The notes under the pieces were generated by a model. The model was not told the origin of the DNA, searched no databases, and saw only the letters and a list, made by a program, of their open reading frames with translations. A stretch of 64,000 nucleotides of DNA, taken from Acidimicrobiia bacterium (lineage in GTDB: Bacteria; Actinomycetota; Acidimicrobiia; Spongiisociales; ZC4RG35). Location: the NCBI GenBank assembly GCA_026002975.1, contig BPGJ01000012.1, positions 1-64,000 on the forward strand, in the 5' to 3' direction. Of the stretch, positions 50,057 to 61,822 are shown piece after piece. The position numbers were made by a program, and so were the translations under genes. How positions within the stretch are numbered: the stretch's first letter is position 1; each line of letters opens with the position of its first letter.

Positions 50057-50929
50057 TCATCTCCTCCTGCGGCGACGTTTCTTCTGGGAGACGGCCTGGG
50101 GTCGTTTCCTGGGTGATTCCGCCTCCCCGGGACGGTCTTCTGCCTGCGTCGGCGGTTTCGGGGACTCGGGTCTCCCGTCGATGGCGAAGATCACGAACTG
50201 TTGGCCCAGCCGGAAAACGTTGGAGGTCGTCCAGTAGAGCACCAGGCCGGCGGGGAAGTTCCACGAGATGAAACCTATGAACAGGGGCATGATCCGGGTG
50301 AGCATCTGCTGGGTTTGCTGCTGCTGGCGCTGTTGGTCTGTCAGGGCCTGATCGGTGATCCTGCCCCGGGTGGCGTGCCACTGCTGGATGTACTGGGAGG
50401 CCACCATCAACACCAACATCAGTGCGTAGGGGATCGCGGTGGGCAGGCCGGCCAGGATGCCGCTTGACATGGGTGTGCCGAGGTCCATTCCCAGAAAGGT
50501 CGTCTCCCCGGACCGGATAGCGGCCAGGAGGGCCGAATCCTCGGGCAGGAAGGTCTGGCCGTTGGCCCCCGATGCGATCTGAGAGACGTTGTTCAGCACC
50601 CTGAAGAGGGCCAGCCAGATGGGGAACTGGACTATCAGGGGAAGCAGGCATCCTCCCGGGGTGGCTCCCGCCTCCCGCTGAACCCGCATCAGCTCGCGCT
50701 GCATCGTCTCCGGGTCGTCCTTGTATTCCTTCTGAATCCGCTTTATCTCTGGCTGGATCTCCTGGAAGGCGCGAGTCGCTCGGGTCTGACGCAGGGTCAA
50801 CGGGAACAGGACCAGATTGATCGCGACCGTCAAGAGGATGATGGCCATCCCGAAGGAGGGCACCAGGTCGTAGAAGAAGGCCAGCGCGGTGCCCAGGGCC
50901 CGCTCCAGAGCGGCGAAGAGCTCACCCAT
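50057..50929 (-). CDS. yidC: Membrane protein insertase YidC
   Basis: 290 residues, short gram-positive-type YidC. Membrane helices at about 21-42 ([21 protein letters not shown]), 95-115 ([23 protein letters not shown]), 160-182 and 218-245. The cytoplasmic hairpin [20 protein letters not shown] is diagnostic, and Arg at LRQTRATR faces the insertion groove. The tail is basic ([10 protein letters not shown]). Overlaps yidD by 8 bases. Confidence 0.96.
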   Translation of the reverse strand: MGELFAALERALGTALAFFYDLVPSFGMAIILLTVAINLVLFPLTLRQTRATRAFQEIQPEIKRIQKEYKDDPETMQRELMRVQREAGATPGGCLLPLIVQFPIWLALFRVLNNVSQIASGANGQTFLPEDSALLAAIRSGETTFLGMDLGTPMSSGILAGLPTAIPYALMLVLMVASQYIQQWHATRGRITDQALTDQQRQQQQTQQMLTRIMPLFIGFISWNFPAGLVLYWTTSNVFRLGQQFVIFAIDGRPESPKPPTQAEDRPGEAESPRKRPQAVSQKKRRRRRR

Positions 50930-51155
50930 TGGTCGGTTCTCCGTCGGGGACCGGGTCGTAACCGGTTCCGCCCAGTGGGTGGCATCGTCCGAGGCGTCGC
51001 AGAGCCATCGCTCCGCCCCGGATCACGCCGTAGCGTTCGATCGCCCCGATGGCGTAACTCGAACAGGTGGGCACGAAGCGGCAGTTCGTACCCAAGCCAG
51101 GACTTACCAGTTTTTGGTAAAGACGTATGAGGGTGGTCGCCACCTTGGCGCTCAT
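50922..51155 (-). CDS. yidD: Membrane protein insertion efficiency factor YidD
   Basis: 77 residues starting [22 protein letters not shown] at 51155; family sequence [44 protein letters not shown] is complete including the CxxY and CHP cysteine positions. The start overlaps the rnpA stop as ATGA, which is why the longer upstream starts are rejected. Confidence 0.95.
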   Translation of the reverse strand: MSAKVATTLIRLYQKLVSPGLGTNCRFVPTCSSYAIGAIERYGVIRGGAMALRRLGRCHPLGGTGYDPVPDGEPTNG

Positions 51156-51472
51156 CGAGTTGCTTCCCTTGCTCCGCTGCTCAGCCATTCCAGCAGTTCC
51201 CAATACCCGGCATCGGCAGCCCGAGGACTAGCCACCACCACGAAGTCCCATCCCTCGGGCAGGTTGGCCTGCCGGGCTGCATGCCGGAGACGCCTCCGTA
51301 CCCGGTTGCGTACCGTCGCCTTGCCGACCTTGCGGCTGACTACCAGCCCCAGCCGGGTCAGTCCTGGCACGCCCTCGGCGGCCACGACCGTCAGGGCGCC
51401 CCGCCGGACCCTCCGTCCCTCGTCCAACACCCGCTGGAAGTCCCGGGACGTGCGGAGGGAGACCAGGTCCAC
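51152..51472 (-). CDS. rnpA: Ribonuclease P protein component
   Basis: 106 residues, protein subunit of the tRNA 5'-processing ribozyme. Family core [28 protein letters not shown] carries the RNR motif. GTG start at 51472, 3 bases after the rpmH stop. Confidence 0.96.
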   Translation of the reverse strand: MDLVSLRTSRDFQRVLDEGRRVRRGALTVVAAEGVPGLTRLGLVVSRKVGKATVRNRVRRRLRHAARQANLPEGWDFVVVASPRAADAGYWELLEWLSSGAREATR

Positions 51473-51475
51473 CCC

Positions 51476-51610
51476 TCAGGCGGCCAGTCGTTTCCTGCCC
51501 TTGAGCCGGCGGGACTTCAGGACGGCGCGCCCCGCCCGGGTCCGCATGCGGGCCCGGAAACCATGGCGCCTCTTGCGGCGGCGTACCTTGGGTTGGTAGG
51601 TGCGTTTCAT
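51476..51610 (-). CDS. rpmH: 50S ribosomal protein L34
   Basis: 44 residues, starting [20 protein letters not shown], the invariant L34 sequence, followed by [20 protein letters not shown]. First gene of rpmH-rnpA-yidD-yidC-jag-rsmG-parAB, transcribed away from oriC. Confidence 0.98.
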   Translation of the reverse strand: MKRTYQPKVRRRKRRHGFRARMRTRAGRAVLKSRRLKGRKRLAA

Positions 51611-51636
51611 GGTGCTTGGTCGACTTCGACCGGCTC

Positions 51637-51665
51637 AGGCTAAGGACTGGCCCCAGAACTGTCAA
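51637..51665 (-). promoter_or_regulatory. Predicted promoter of rpmH
   Basis: Minus-strand TTGACA (51665-51660), exactly 17 bases, then TAGCCT (51642-51637). The -35 is a perfect consensus. Transcription would start about 20 bases before the rpmH ATG. Confidence 0.72.
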
Positions 51666-51817
51666 AGCACGGACGGAGCGCGAGAAAAATCCTATACGTC
51701 GCGAAATCCGCCTCATGGGTCGCTAACCCTTCCAGCTCAGATCGGCCAGGCCAGAAAACGCTTGCAACCAGGCATTTCGCGCTCGAGCCCAGCTCGGTAC
51801 GGCCGGTTTCCGCGCTC

Positions 51818-51847
51818 TTGATGGTCTACCCGGCCTCCACCTATATT
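51818..51847 (+). promoter_or_regulatory. Predicted promoter of dnaA
   Basis: TTGATG (51818-51823), 18 bases, TATATT (51842-51847), 4/6 and 5/6 matches. It gives a leader of about 180 bases that contains the DnaA-box cluster, so DnaA could repress its own gene. Confidence 0.5.
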
Positions 51848-51942
51848 CGCCCTCAGACCGGCGATCGGGTCGCCGACTTCCCCGGCACCGTTCACCGGTC
51901 GCACCGCGTCGGGGGACCGGGGAGAGCCACCCCGACCACTGT

Positions 51943-51974
51943 TTTTCCACAGATGTGGATGACGTTGTGGACAG
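51943..51974. promoter_or_regulatory. Cluster of three DnaA-box-like nonamers
   Basis: TTTTCCACA (51943-51951), TCATCCACA on the minus strand (51954-51962) and CTGTCCACA on the minus strand (51966-51974). Each differs from TTATCCACA or TTGTCCACA by one base. Three within 32 bases in this context is unlikely to be chance. Confidence 0.75.
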
Positions 51975-52031
51975 TCGGACAGTCGTAGGGATGTCGTCAC
52001 AGGACTTGCCGTAGCGGCAGGGAGGACCGCG

Positions 52032-53402
52032 TTGACACAGCAGACATCCGAGGACACACGGGCAGCCCGGTTCCTCGAGATCCTCCGGGCCGGGGTATCG
52101 CACAGCGCATGGCAGGCCTGGCTGAGCCGCCTAGGGCTCGAGGTGGATGACGCGATGCTCACGGTGGTGGCACCCAGCGAGTTCCACCTCCGCTGGGTGA
52201 TCGACAAGCACGGAGAGCTGATCGAACAGGCAGCCGTCACCGCCTTCGGCCCCGGGACCGAGCTCCGTTACGCCACCGGCGAGTCGGAACACACCCCGAC
52301 CCTGCCCACCACGGCCGACCCGCCGGCGTCGTCCAACGGCAACCCTCCCGACCGGGGGTCGACGTCACCCCGCCTGATCCGGAAATACCGGTTCGAGAAC
52401 TTCGTGGTCGGTCCGTCCAACCGGTTCGCCTGGGCCGCGGCCATGGCGGTCGCCGAACAGCCGGGCACCAACTACAACCCGCTGTTCATCTACGGCGCAG
52501 CCGGACTCGGAAAGACCCACCTCCTGCACGCGATCGGCCACCACTCCACCGAGATGTACCCCGGGTTGACGGTCCGTTACGTGTCCTCGGAGACCTTCTT
52601 CTCCGACTTCATCAACGGGATCAAGAGCAAACGAATGGAGGAGTTCAAGCTCCGCTACCGAGGGGCCGACATCCTCCTCCTCGACGACGTCCAGTTCTTC
52701 GAGGGCAAGGAGCAGATCCTCGAGGAGTTCTTCCACACCTTCAACACCCTCCACGAGGCCGGTCGGCAGGTGGTGATCACCTCCGACCGTCATCCCCGCA
52801 ACCTGGCGACCCTGGAGGATCGACTCCGCAGCCGCTTCGAATGGGGCCTCCTCACCGACATCCAACCGCCCGACGTGGAGACCCGCCTGGCCATCCTCCG
52901 CAAGAACGTCGAAGCCGGCGACACCCCCATCCCCGGAGAGGTACTCGAGTTCATCGCCGGTCTGGTATCCGACAACATCCGGGAATTGGAAGGTGCCCTC
53001 ACCCGGGTCACCGCCTTCGCCAACCTGACCGGGCAGCCCATCGACCTCCCCATGGCCGAACGGGTACTACAGGATCTGCTCCCCGGTCACGAAACCAAAG
53101 CGGTGGACGGACCCCAGATCATCAGAGCCACTGCGGCCGCCTTCGGATGCCCCGTGGACGAGGTTCTCGGTCCTACCCGCCGCCAGCCCATCGTCCTCTG
53201 CCGTCAGGTCGCCATGTACCTCTGCCGGGAGCTCACCGACCTGTCCTTGCCCAAGATCGGCGCCCTCTTCAATCGCGACCACACCACGGTGATGCACGCG
53301 ATCGAGAAGGTGAAGTCGGTGATGCGGACCGACCGGGAGGTCTTCGATCAGGTCTCCGAACTCTCCCATTCCCTGAGGAAGACGGCTGGGGACAAACCGT
53401 GA
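52032..53402 (+). CDS. dnaA: Chromosomal replication initiator DnaA
   Basis: 456 residues from TTG at 52032 (GGAGG 6 bases upstream). Domain I about 1-75, a variable linker about 76-115, AAA+ domain III with YNPLFIYGAAGLGKTHLLHAIG (Walker A), ILLLDDVQFFEGKEQ (Walker B), TSDRHPRNLATLEDRLRSRFEWGL (sensor/Arg region), and DNA-binding domain IV with VAMYLCRELTDLSLPKIGALF and NRDHTTVMHAIEKV. Binds DnaA boxes and opens oriC. Confidence 0.98.
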   Translation: MTQQTSEDTRAARFLEILRAGVSHSAWQAWLSRLGLEVDDAMLTVVAPSEFHLRWVIDKHGELIEQAAVTAFGPGTELRYATGESEHTPTLPTTADPPASSNGNPPDRGSTSPRLIRKYRFENFVVGPSNRFAWAAAMAVAEQPGTNYNPLFIYGAAGLGKTHLLHAIGHHSTEMYPGLTVRYVSSETFFSDFINGIKSKRMEEFKLRYRGADILLLDDVQFFEGKEQILEEFFHTFNTLHEAGRQVVITSDRHPRNLATLEDRLRSRFEWGLLTDIQPPDVETRLAILRKNVEAGDTPIPGEVLEFIAGLVSDNIRELEGALTRVTAFANLTGQPIDLPMAERVLQDLLPGHETKAVDGPQIIRATAAAFGCPVDEVLGPTRRQPIVLCRQVAMYLCRELTDLSLPKIGALFNRDHTTVMHAIEKVKSVMRTDREVFDQVSELSHSLRKTAGDKP

Positions 53403-53594
53403 CCTTCCCCAACCTCGTTCCCCACCGGTCCTCTCCCTGTGTATCCCGAGGGTCTTTTCCCAACGCTCCTCCCCAGCCCCTACATGCGGCCCTACCAGGC
53501 AAAACACCCGCCTGTCCACATGTCCCCAGCAGCTATCACTATCACTACCGTTGAAGTTCCATTAGACAACCAGTAGGAGAAGGGAAACACCACA

Positions 53595-54677
53595 TTGCGT
53601 ATCCGAGCCGACAGAGACGATCTCGGTGACGTCCTCGGTAGAGCGAACCGGGCGATCGGCACCAGAACCGCCCTTCCCGTGTTACAGGGCTTGTTGTGTG
53701 AGGCATCCGGCAACCGCATCCGGGTCACCGGCAGCGATCTCGAGGTGACGGTTCGGACCGAGGCGACGGTCGAGGTGCTGGAGGAAGGTGTCGTCGTGAT
53801 CCCGGGACGTCTCGCCGAACAGGCGGTGAAACGCATGCCGGCCGGCCAGGTGACGATCGGCACCAACGACGGCGACGTCGAGATCGTCGGCAAAGGTCCC
53901 CGGTTCTCGCTCCGACAGCTCTCGGTGGAGGATTATCCGGCTCTCGACGAGCCGGACCTGGGAGGCACCGAGGTCGACGGGGACGAGTTGGCGGCCGCCA
54001 TCGGGCAGGTCACGGTGGCGGCATCCACCGACGCAGCCCGTCCCATCCTCACCGGGGTGTTGTTCGAGACCCGAGAGGAGGGTCTTCGGTTGGTGGCGAC
54101 CGATTCGTATCGACTGGCGATCCGAGACCTGCCTGGCGTAGGGGTGGAAGGAACCGGGCTCCTACCGGCTCGGGGACTCAAGGAGCTCCCCCGGACGGTC
54201 GGGGCCACCAAGGTCCAGGTCGGGCTGGGCGACAGGGAAGGCCTGTTCTCGTCGGAGCGAGGGATGCTCCGGGTTCGGATGATCGAAGGGTCGTTTCCCA
54301 AGTACCAGTCGTTGGTGCCGGATCGATATCCCAACGAGGTGGTGGTACCGAAAGAAGACCTGCTGGAAGCCCTCAACCGGGTTGCGTTGGTGGCGGAGGA
54401 CCACATCCCGGTGCGGCTGACCCTCACCGACGGCGGGATCGAACTCTCGGTGACGCGGCAGGACGTGGGTGGCGAGTCGGAGCACATTCCGGGGGCCTAT
54501 CGAGGTGACAGTGAGAGCCTGTTGATCGCTTTCAACCCCAGATACCTGGCCGACGGGGTGGGAGCCGTTGCGACCGAGGAAGTGTCGATCCAGGCCATCG
54601 ACGGACTGAAGCCGAGCGTCATTCGGGGTGTCGACGATCCGACGTTCCTGTACCTGCTGATGCCGGTGCGGATCTGA
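53595..54677 (+). CDS. dnaN: DNA polymerase III beta subunit (sliding clamp)
   Basis: 360 residues from TTG at 53595, preceded by GGAGAAGGG. Three clamp domains are recognisable: RADRDDLGDVLGRANRAIGTRTALPVLQG, FSLRQLSVEDYPALDEP, RPILTGVLFE..LVATDSYRLAIRDL, MIEGSFPKYQSLVP and the C-terminal FLYLLMPVRI. Holds polymerase on DNA. 192 bases separate it from dnaA. Confidence 0.97.
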   Translation: MRIRADRDDLGDVLGRANRAIGTRTALPVLQGLLCEASGNRIRVTGSDLEVTVRTEATVEVLEEGVVVIPGRLAEQAVKRMPAGQVTIGTNDGDVEIVGKGPRFSLRQLSVEDYPALDEPDLGGTEVDGDELAAAIGQVTVAASTDAARPILTGVLFETREEGLRLVATDSYRLAIRDLPGVGVEGTGLLPARGLKELPRTVGATKVQVGLGDREGLFSSERGMLRVRMIEGSFPKYQSLVPDRYPNEVVVPKEDLLEALNRVALVAEDHIPVRLTLTDGGIELSVTRQDVGGESEHIPGAYRGDSESLLIAFNPRYLADGVGAVATEEVSIQAIDGLKPSVIRGVDDPTFLYLLMPVRI

Positions 54678-54680
54678 CGT

Positions 54681-55769
54681 GTGCGGATCGGATGGGTCAG
54701 CCTCCAGGACTTCCGTTCCTACAGGGAAGTCCATTGGCGGCCGGATCCCAGCCTGAGCATATTGGTGGGGCCCAACGCGGCGGGGAAGACCAACCTCTTG
54801 GAGGGGGTCGCCTATCTGGCGCTCCTCCGGTCGTTTCGGCGGGCTCCTGACGGGGTGCTGGTGCATCGTGACGCAGCGACCGGGATCGTCCGGGGCGAGG
54901 TGCGCCGAACCGACCGGTCGGCGCTGATCGAGATCGAGATTCCCCGACAAGGACGCAAGCAGGTGCTCCTGAACGGCAAGAGACCGGCACGCCACTCGGA
55001 GCTGTCAGGTGCTCTGCGGGTGGTGACCTTCCTCCCCGACGATCTCGACCTGATAAAACGGGGGCCGGGCGAACGCCGGTCCTATCTAGACGAGGTCGCC
55101 TACCAGGTGTGGCCGGGAGCCGCGGCCGAGCAAGCCCAGTTCGAGCGGACCCTCCGCCAACGGAACGCGTTTCTCAAGAGGGGGGCCGACGATCCCGTCA
55201 CCTGGGCGGTGTGGGACGAGAGGCTGGCAGACAGCGGAGCCCGGCTGGTGGCCCGCCGTCACCAGGTGGTGACCGCCCTGAGTGGGTTCCTCACCGATGC
55301 CTACCGGGACATCGCGGGGAAAGGACGGGTGGAGTTCGTCTACCGGGCGATGTGGACCGACCGTCCGGAGGCGGGAGTGGAAGACCTGAGGGCGGACCTG
55401 CACCGGGCTCTGGAAGCCAGCCGCCGCACCGACGCAGAGCGGAGGATCACCACGGTCGGTCCCCACCGGGACGACCCCAACCTGCTGGTGGACGGTCGGG
55501 ACGCCCGTTACGAAGCCAGCCAGGGCGAACAGCGAAGTCTGGTCCTGGCTCTCCGCCTCGCCGCCCATCGGGTCATCCGGGAGATCACCGGCGAGGAGCC
55601 GGTCCTCCTCCTCGACGACGTGTTCTCCGAGTTGGACGTCGATCGGGCGGTCGCCTTGCAGGCTGCGCTGCCTCCGTCCCAGACCGTGGTCACCACCACC
55701 GCGCTCGAGCACGTCCCTCTGGAAGGAGCGATCTTCGAGGTGCGGGGCGGGGAGGTGGTGCCTCGATGA
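54681..55769 (+). CDS. recF: DNA replication and repair protein RecF
   Basis: 362 residues from GTG at 54681. SMC-like ATPase: Walker A LVGPNAAGKTNLLEGVAYLA, LPDDLDLIKRGPGERRSYLD, TVGPHRDDPNLLVDGRDARYEASQGEQRSLVLALRLA signature and Walker B VLLLDDVFSELD. Loads RecA with RecO/RecR at gaps. Three bases after dnaN. Confidence 0.96.
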   Translation: MRIGWVSLQDFRSYREVHWRPDPSLSILVGPNAAGKTNLLEGVAYLALLRSFRRAPDGVLVHRDAATGIVRGEVRRTDRSALIEIEIPRQGRKQVLLNGKRPARHSELSGALRVVTFLPDDLDLIKRGPGERRSYLDEVAYQVWPGAAAEQAQFERTLRQRNAFLKRGADDPVTWAVWDERLADSGARLVARRHQVVTALSGFLTDAYRDIAGKGRVEFVYRAMWTDRPEAGVEDLRADLHRALEASRRTDAERRITTVGPHRDDPNLLVDGRDARYEASQGEQRSLVLALRLAAHRVIREITGEEPVLLLDDVFSELDVDRAVALQAALPPSQTVVTTTALEHVPLEGAIFEVRGGEVVPR

Positions 55770-56095
55770 GGAGGGAACCGACCGCGATCGGCGACCTGAT
55801 CCGGCGGGTGCTGGGCGGACTAGGTCTGGACGACCCCACGACCTGGGAGGCGCTCCGACGGGACTGGTCCGAACTGGCGGGGGCGCCCTGGGACCGGTTG
55901 GCCCGACCGCTGTCTCTCCGTAGGGGACTCCTGGTGGTGGAAGCGGCTTCACCTGCCGCGGTGGGCGTCCTCCGCTACGGGCTGGATGGGCTGCGGCAGC
56001 GACTCGAGTCGAGCCTCGGTGAAGGCACCGTCCGGGAGGTGGAGCTCCGGCCTCCGCCTCGCTCACACCTTGGGGATCACCGCCGCATCGACTAG
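55766..56095 (+). CDS. DUF721 family protein (DciA-related)
   Basis: 109 residues. DUF721 motif WSELAGAPWDRLARPLSLRRGLLVVEAASPAAVGVLRYGLDGL. Members at this locus (mycobacterial Rv0004 position) include DciA, which loads the replicative helicase in bacteria lacking DnaC/DnaI. It is shorter than the mycobacterial protein (about 187). ATG overlaps the recF stop by 4 bases. The helicase role is inference from the family and position. Confidence 0.87.
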   Translation: MRREPTAIGDLIRRVLGGLGLDDPTTWEALRRDWSELAGAPWDRLARPLSLRRGLLVVEAASPAAVGVLRYGLDGLRQRLESSLGEGTVREVELRPPPRSHLGDHRRID

Positions 56096-56098
56096 AAT
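56070..56098 (+). promoter_or_regulatory. Predicted promoter of gyrB-gyrA
   Basis: TTGGGG (56070-56075), exactly 17 bases, TAGAAT (56093-56098), overlapping the end of the DUF721 gene. The leader to gyrB would be about 125 bases. Supercoiling-sensitive control of gyrase is common but cannot be seen here. Confidence 0.6.
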
Positions 56099-56110
56099 TA
56101 CAACACGTGA

Positions 56111-58147
<2,037 letters not shown>

Positions 58148-58152
58148 AGCCC

Positions 58153-60591
58153 ATGCCAGACGAGACCCACGACGTATCCGGTTACCGCGACGTCGACATA
58201 GTCGACGAGATGGAGCAGGCGTTCATCGACTACGCCATGTCGGTGATCGTCTCCCGGGCGCTGCCCGACGTGCGGGACGGCCTGAAGCCCGTGCAGCGGC
58301 GGATCATCTACTCGATGTTCGAGAACAACATCGGGCCGGGGACCCCCCACCGCAAGTGCGCCAAGGTGGTGGGGGAGGTGATGGGGAACTACCACCCTCA
58401 CGGCGACCAGGCGATCTACGACGCCCTGGTGCGGATGGGGCAGGACTTCTCGATGCGGTACCCGCTGATCGACCCGCAGGGGAACTTCGGAACGATCGAC
58501 GACCCACCCGGCGCGCAGCGTTACACCGAGGCCCGGCTCAGCGCCCTGGCCATGCACCTCCTCGACGGCATCCGGGAGGACACGGTCGACTGGGTGGAGA
58601 ACTATTCGGGGGAGCTGGTGGAACCGGCGGTGTTGCCCGCCCGTTTCCCCAATCTGCTCGCCAACGGCTCCCAGGGGATCGCGGTGGGTATGGCCACCAA
58701 CATCCCGCCTCACAACCTGGGCGAGGTGATCGACGCCTGCATCCACATGTTGGAGAACCCCGACTCCGACTCCGAGGAGCTCATGCGGTTCGTCAAGGGC
58801 CCTGACTTCCCCACCGGGGGCTACCTGGTGGGAACCGCCGGGATCCGGGAGGCGCTCGCCACCGGGCGGGGATCGGTGAAGATCAGGGCGGTGGCCGACG
58901 TCCAGGAGGTGAAGAAGGGACGCACCGCGATCGTGGTCACCGAGTTGCCCTACCAGGTGTCGATCGAGCGGGTCATCTCCAAGATCAAGCAGCTGGTCGA
59001 CGACAAGAAGCTGAACGGCATCGCCGACGTCCGCAACGAGTCGTCCTCCAGGGTGGGGATTCGGCTGGTGATCGAGTTGACGAAATCGGCCAATCCGCAA
59101 GTCGTTCTCAACCAGCTCTACAAGAACACCCCCCTGCAGGATTCGTTCGGTTACAACATGGTGGCCCTGGTCGACGGGGTGCCCCGAACCCTCAACCTGG
59201 CGGAGATGGTCGGGTACTACCTCGACCATCAGATGGAGGTCATCGAGCGGAGGACCCGGTACCGGCTCGCCCAAGCCAGGGACCGGGCCCACATCCTCGA
59301 AGGGCTGATCGTCTGCGTCGACAACATCGACGAGGTGATTCGCATCATCCGGGGGTCGGCCGACACCCCGGCGGCCCGGACGGCCCTGATGGACCGGTTC
59401 GACCTAACCGAGATACAGGCCAACGCCATCCTCGACATGCCGCTGAGGCGCCTCACCGCATTGGAGGTGGACAAGCTCCGCCAGGAGTTGGAGGAACTGC
59501 GGGCCGTCATCGCCGAGCTGGAGGCGATCCTCGCCGACCCGGCTCGGCGACGAGCGATCATCCGGGAGGAGCTGGAGGGGATCAAGGAGAAGTACGGCGA
59601 CGCCCGCAGATCCCGGATCGTCCCCGACGAAGGCGAGCTGTCCCTCGAGGACCTGATCGCCGACGAGGAGCTCATCGTCACGGTCTCCCAGACCGGGTAC
59701 CTGAAGGCGGTGCCTGCCGCCACCTACCGCACCCAGGGGAGGGGAGGCCGGGGCGTCAAAGCCGCGGAGGTGGCCGAGGACGACGTGATCGCCCATCTGG
59801 TCCACACCACCGCCCACGCATACCTGCTGTTCTTCACCAACTCAGGCCGGGTCCACCGCATCAAGGCCCACCAGATCCCGATCCAGGGTCGCACCTCCCG
59901 GGGCGTGTTGGCCCAGTCGGTGCTGCCCCTCGACCCGGAGGAGCGGATCCAGGCGGTGATCGACACCCGGGACTACGAGACCAACCGCTACCTGGTGATG
60001 GTGACCCGGCACGGGCAGGCCAAGAAGACCGAGTTCAGGGAGTACGACTCCCGCAACACGACGCTGGTGGCGATCCGTCTTGACGAGGGCGACGAGCTGG
60101 TGGCGGTCCGGACCACCAACGGAGACGACGACGTGCTGATCTTCACCGAGCAGGGTATGGGTATCCGGTTCCCGGAGACCGACCTGCGGCCGATGGGTCG
60201 GGCCACCCGGGGGGTGAGGGGGATCCGCCTCCGGGAGGGCGACCGGGTGGTGGCGGCGGCGTCGTCCAAGGACGGAGACGAGATACTTCTGGTCACCTCG
60301 GGTGGATACGGCAAACGAACCCCTCTCGACGAGTTTCCCCGTCAAGGCCGGGGAGGTGTGGGGGTGAAGGCGATCAAGCTGACCCGGGTGAGGGGCCGTC
60401 TGGTCGGAGCCAGGGCCGTCACCAAGGACCGCGAGGTGTTCCTCATCTCGTCGGCAGGGATCGGGATCCGCACCAAGGTGTCCCAGATCTCGAGGCAGTC
60501 CCGGGCGGCCACCGGGGTGAAGGTGATGGACGTGGGCGACGGTGAGCTGTCGGCTTTCACCGTGGTACACAGGGAGGATGAGCCAGACTGA
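58153..60591 (+). CDS. gyrA: DNA gyrase subunit A
   Basis: 812 residues; forms the A2B2 enzyme that introduces negative supercoils. [31 protein letters not shown], winged-helix with catalytic Tyr124 in QRYTEARLS, and the C-terminal beta-pinwheel with the GyrA box QGRGGRGVK. The quinolone region reads [17 protein letters not shown]: Gln86 is at E. coli Ser83 / Mycobacterium Ala90, while the second acidic contact (Asp90) is kept. Starts 5 bases after gyrB. Confidence 0.98.
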   Translation: MPDETHDVSGYRDVDIVDEMEQAFIDYAMSVIVSRALPDVRDGLKPVQRRIIYSMFENNIGPGTPHRKCAKVVGEVMGNYHPHGDQAIYDALVRMGQDFSMRYPLIDPQGNFGTIDDPPGAQRYTEARLSALAMHLLDGIREDTVDWVENYSGELVEPAVLPARFPNLLANGSQGIAVGMATNIPPHNLGEVIDACIHMLENPDSDSEELMRFVKGPDFPTGGYLVGTAGIREALATGRGSVKIRAVADVQEVKKGRTAIVVTELPYQVSIERVISKIKQLVDDKKLNGIADVRNESSSRVGIRLVIELTKSANPQVVLNQLYKNTPLQDSFGYNMVALVDGVPRTLNLAEMVGYYLDHQMEVIERRTRYRLAQARDRAHILEGLIVCVDNIDEVIRIIRGSADTPAARTALMDRFDLTEIQANAILDMPLRRLTALEVDKLRQELEELRAVIAELEAILADPARRRAIIREELEGIKEKYGDARRSRIVPDEGELSLEDLIADEELIVTVSQTGYLKAVPAATYRTQGRGGRGVKAAEVAEDDVIAHLVHTTAHAYLLFFTNSGRVHRIKAHQIPIQGRTSRGVLAQSVLPLDPEERIQAVIDTRDYETNRYLVMVTRHGQAKKTEFREYDSRNTTLVAIRLDEGDELVAVRTTNGDDDVLIFTEQGMGIRFPETDLRPMGRATRGVRGIRLREGDRVVAAASSKDGDEILLVTSGGYGKRTPLDEFPRQGRGGVGVKAIKLTRVRGRLVGARAVTKDREVFLISSAGIGIRTKVSQISRQSRAATGVKVMDVGDGELSAFTVVHREDEPD

Positions 60592-60729
60592 CCGTGCCCC
60601 CGGTCCGATGCCCGAGCGCTGTCGACTCTTTAGGCGGAGGCGGTAGGTGATGGCGGCGTGGAGGACCGGTCGGGTACTGCACGGGCGGCGCCGCCTCGAC
60701 CAACTCGGCCGGGTCGCGCCCATGGCCGG

Positions 60730-60735
60730 TAGAAT
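60730..60735 (+). promoter_or_regulatory. Possible -10 element (TAGAAT) before the DUF3566 gene
   Basis: TAGAAT 28 bases upstream of the ATG at 60764, the same hexamer as at gyrB. No -35 is convincing. Confidence 0.3.
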
Positions 60736-60763
60736 GCCGAGCTCCGCAGGAGAGGAGGCCTGA

Positions 60764-61231
60764 ATGGCCGAGGTCCGCCGTGTCCGGCGAATAATCCGCA
60801 GGGTCGACCCTTGGACGGTGTTCAAGGTGTCGGCCATCTTCTGGGCGGTCGTTTCCCTGGGGTTGGTGCTCGGTCTGGTCATGTTCTGGTCCACCGTCAA
60901 CGCCGCGGGGCTACCCCAGAAGGTGACCGACTTCCTGATAGAGATCACCCTGTTGGAGGAGGGGTCCCAGCCGTTCGCCGACACCGACGCCTTCCTCCGC
61001 CTCGCCGTGTTCGGATCGGTGTTCTTCGGGGTGCTCGCGACCGGGCTGTCCACCTTGGCTGCTGTGATGTACAACCTGATCGCCGACGTGGTGGGGGGAG
61101 TGGAGCTGGTCGTGTTGGAGGAGACGCTGACTCCGGTGGTCAGGCCGGTACCTGCGCCTCCCGTGGTCCAGACCAGTTCCACGGTCGACGTCGAGACCGA
61201 AGAGACTCCGGTCAGGGTGTCGTCGAGCTGA
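60764..61231 (+). CDS. DUF3566 membrane protein
   Basis: 155 residues. Begins MAEVRRVRRIIRRVDPWTVF, then two membrane helices (about 24-45, AIFWAVVSLGLVLGLVMFW; about 83-105, LRLAVFGSVFFGVLATGLSTLAAVMYNLIADVVGG). This is the conserved gene downstream of gyrA in actinobacteria (mycobacterial Rv0007 position); function unknown. GGAGAGGAGG precedes the start. The C-terminal tail is Val/Thr-rich. Confidence 0.9.
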   Translation: MAEVRRVRRIIRRVDPWTVFKVSAIFWAVVSLGLVLGLVMFWSTVNAAGLPQKVTDFLIEITLLEEGSQPFADTDAFLRLAVFGSVFFGVLATGLSTLAAVMYNLIADVVGGVELVVLEETLTPVVRPVPAPPVVQTSSTVDVETEETPVRVSSS

Positions 61232-61812
61232 CTACCAGCCCGAGTTCGACGACCCGGGCTTCGTAGTCGGGATGGTTCCACACTGGGCCGGGAGGACAGA
61301 ACACCCCCGCAGCCAGACACACCGCAGCCATGTAGGCCGGGTCGTCTACCACCGCCCGGGCTCGATCCCCGACGAAGGCGACCACCCCCGGCGACCCGGC
61401 GCTCGGTGGGAGCGAACCACACGCCGTCGGGACCCTGTTCGGCCCGTAGCCACCCGAGCGGGGCCGGGAACGGTATCCGCCGGCCCCGTCTGAGAGGCCG
61501 ACCTGCGACGGTGATGGCCGGTTCGGCCCCCGGCAGGTCACGGCCCAGGGTGCGGGCCAGGCCGGAGGGGGAAGCCCATTCGACTTGACCTCCCCCCGAA
61601 GGGGTCACCTGGCGCAGGCCGAGTCCTTCGACGGGTCGCGCCGTCACCAGAACATCGAACCCGTCGGGTGTCTCCACGCTCCGCATCCGATGCTCCCAAC
61701 CCGGGCCCGGACGGTGCCGAAGCAACCCGACCTCGGTGATCTCCCGATGGGCGGCCAGGGCCGCCGCGGCGCGGGAGGTCGTCTGGTCGGTCACGTTCAC
61801 TACGACCCGCAT
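61212..61812 (-). CDS. Hypothetical protein with one extra base
   Basis: Starts MRVVVNVTDQTTSRAAAALA and runs to GPDGVWFAPTE in one frame; the second part VVAFVGDRARAVVDDPAYMA to GLVVSSTTP is in another. Removing one G from the GGGGG run near 61390 joins them into 199 residues. The start suggests an alpha/beta fold with a short-chain-dehydrogenase-like first strand, and VETPDGFDVLVTARPVEGLG is a plausible continuation, but I recognise no family. It lies 10 bases downstream of the acyl-CoA synthetase gene and overlaps the end of DUF3566 convergently. Confidence 0.6.
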
Positions 61813-61822
61813 CACCCTCAGG

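Larger units (their letters stand above)
51611..52031. other. rpmH-dnaA intergenic region, putative oriC
   Basis: A 421-base gap without a gene between divergent rpmH and dnaA. It holds a rpmH promoter, a dnaA promoter candidate, a short A/T-richer patch (51680-51700, with AGAAAAATCCTATA) and three DnaA-box-like nonamers close together at 51943-51974. The gene order on both sides is that of actinobacterial origins. Only three boxes are obvious, fewer than in Streptomyces, so part of the origin may use the dnaA-dnaN gap, where one more box (CTGTCCACA, 53512-53520) occurs. Confidence 0.7.
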
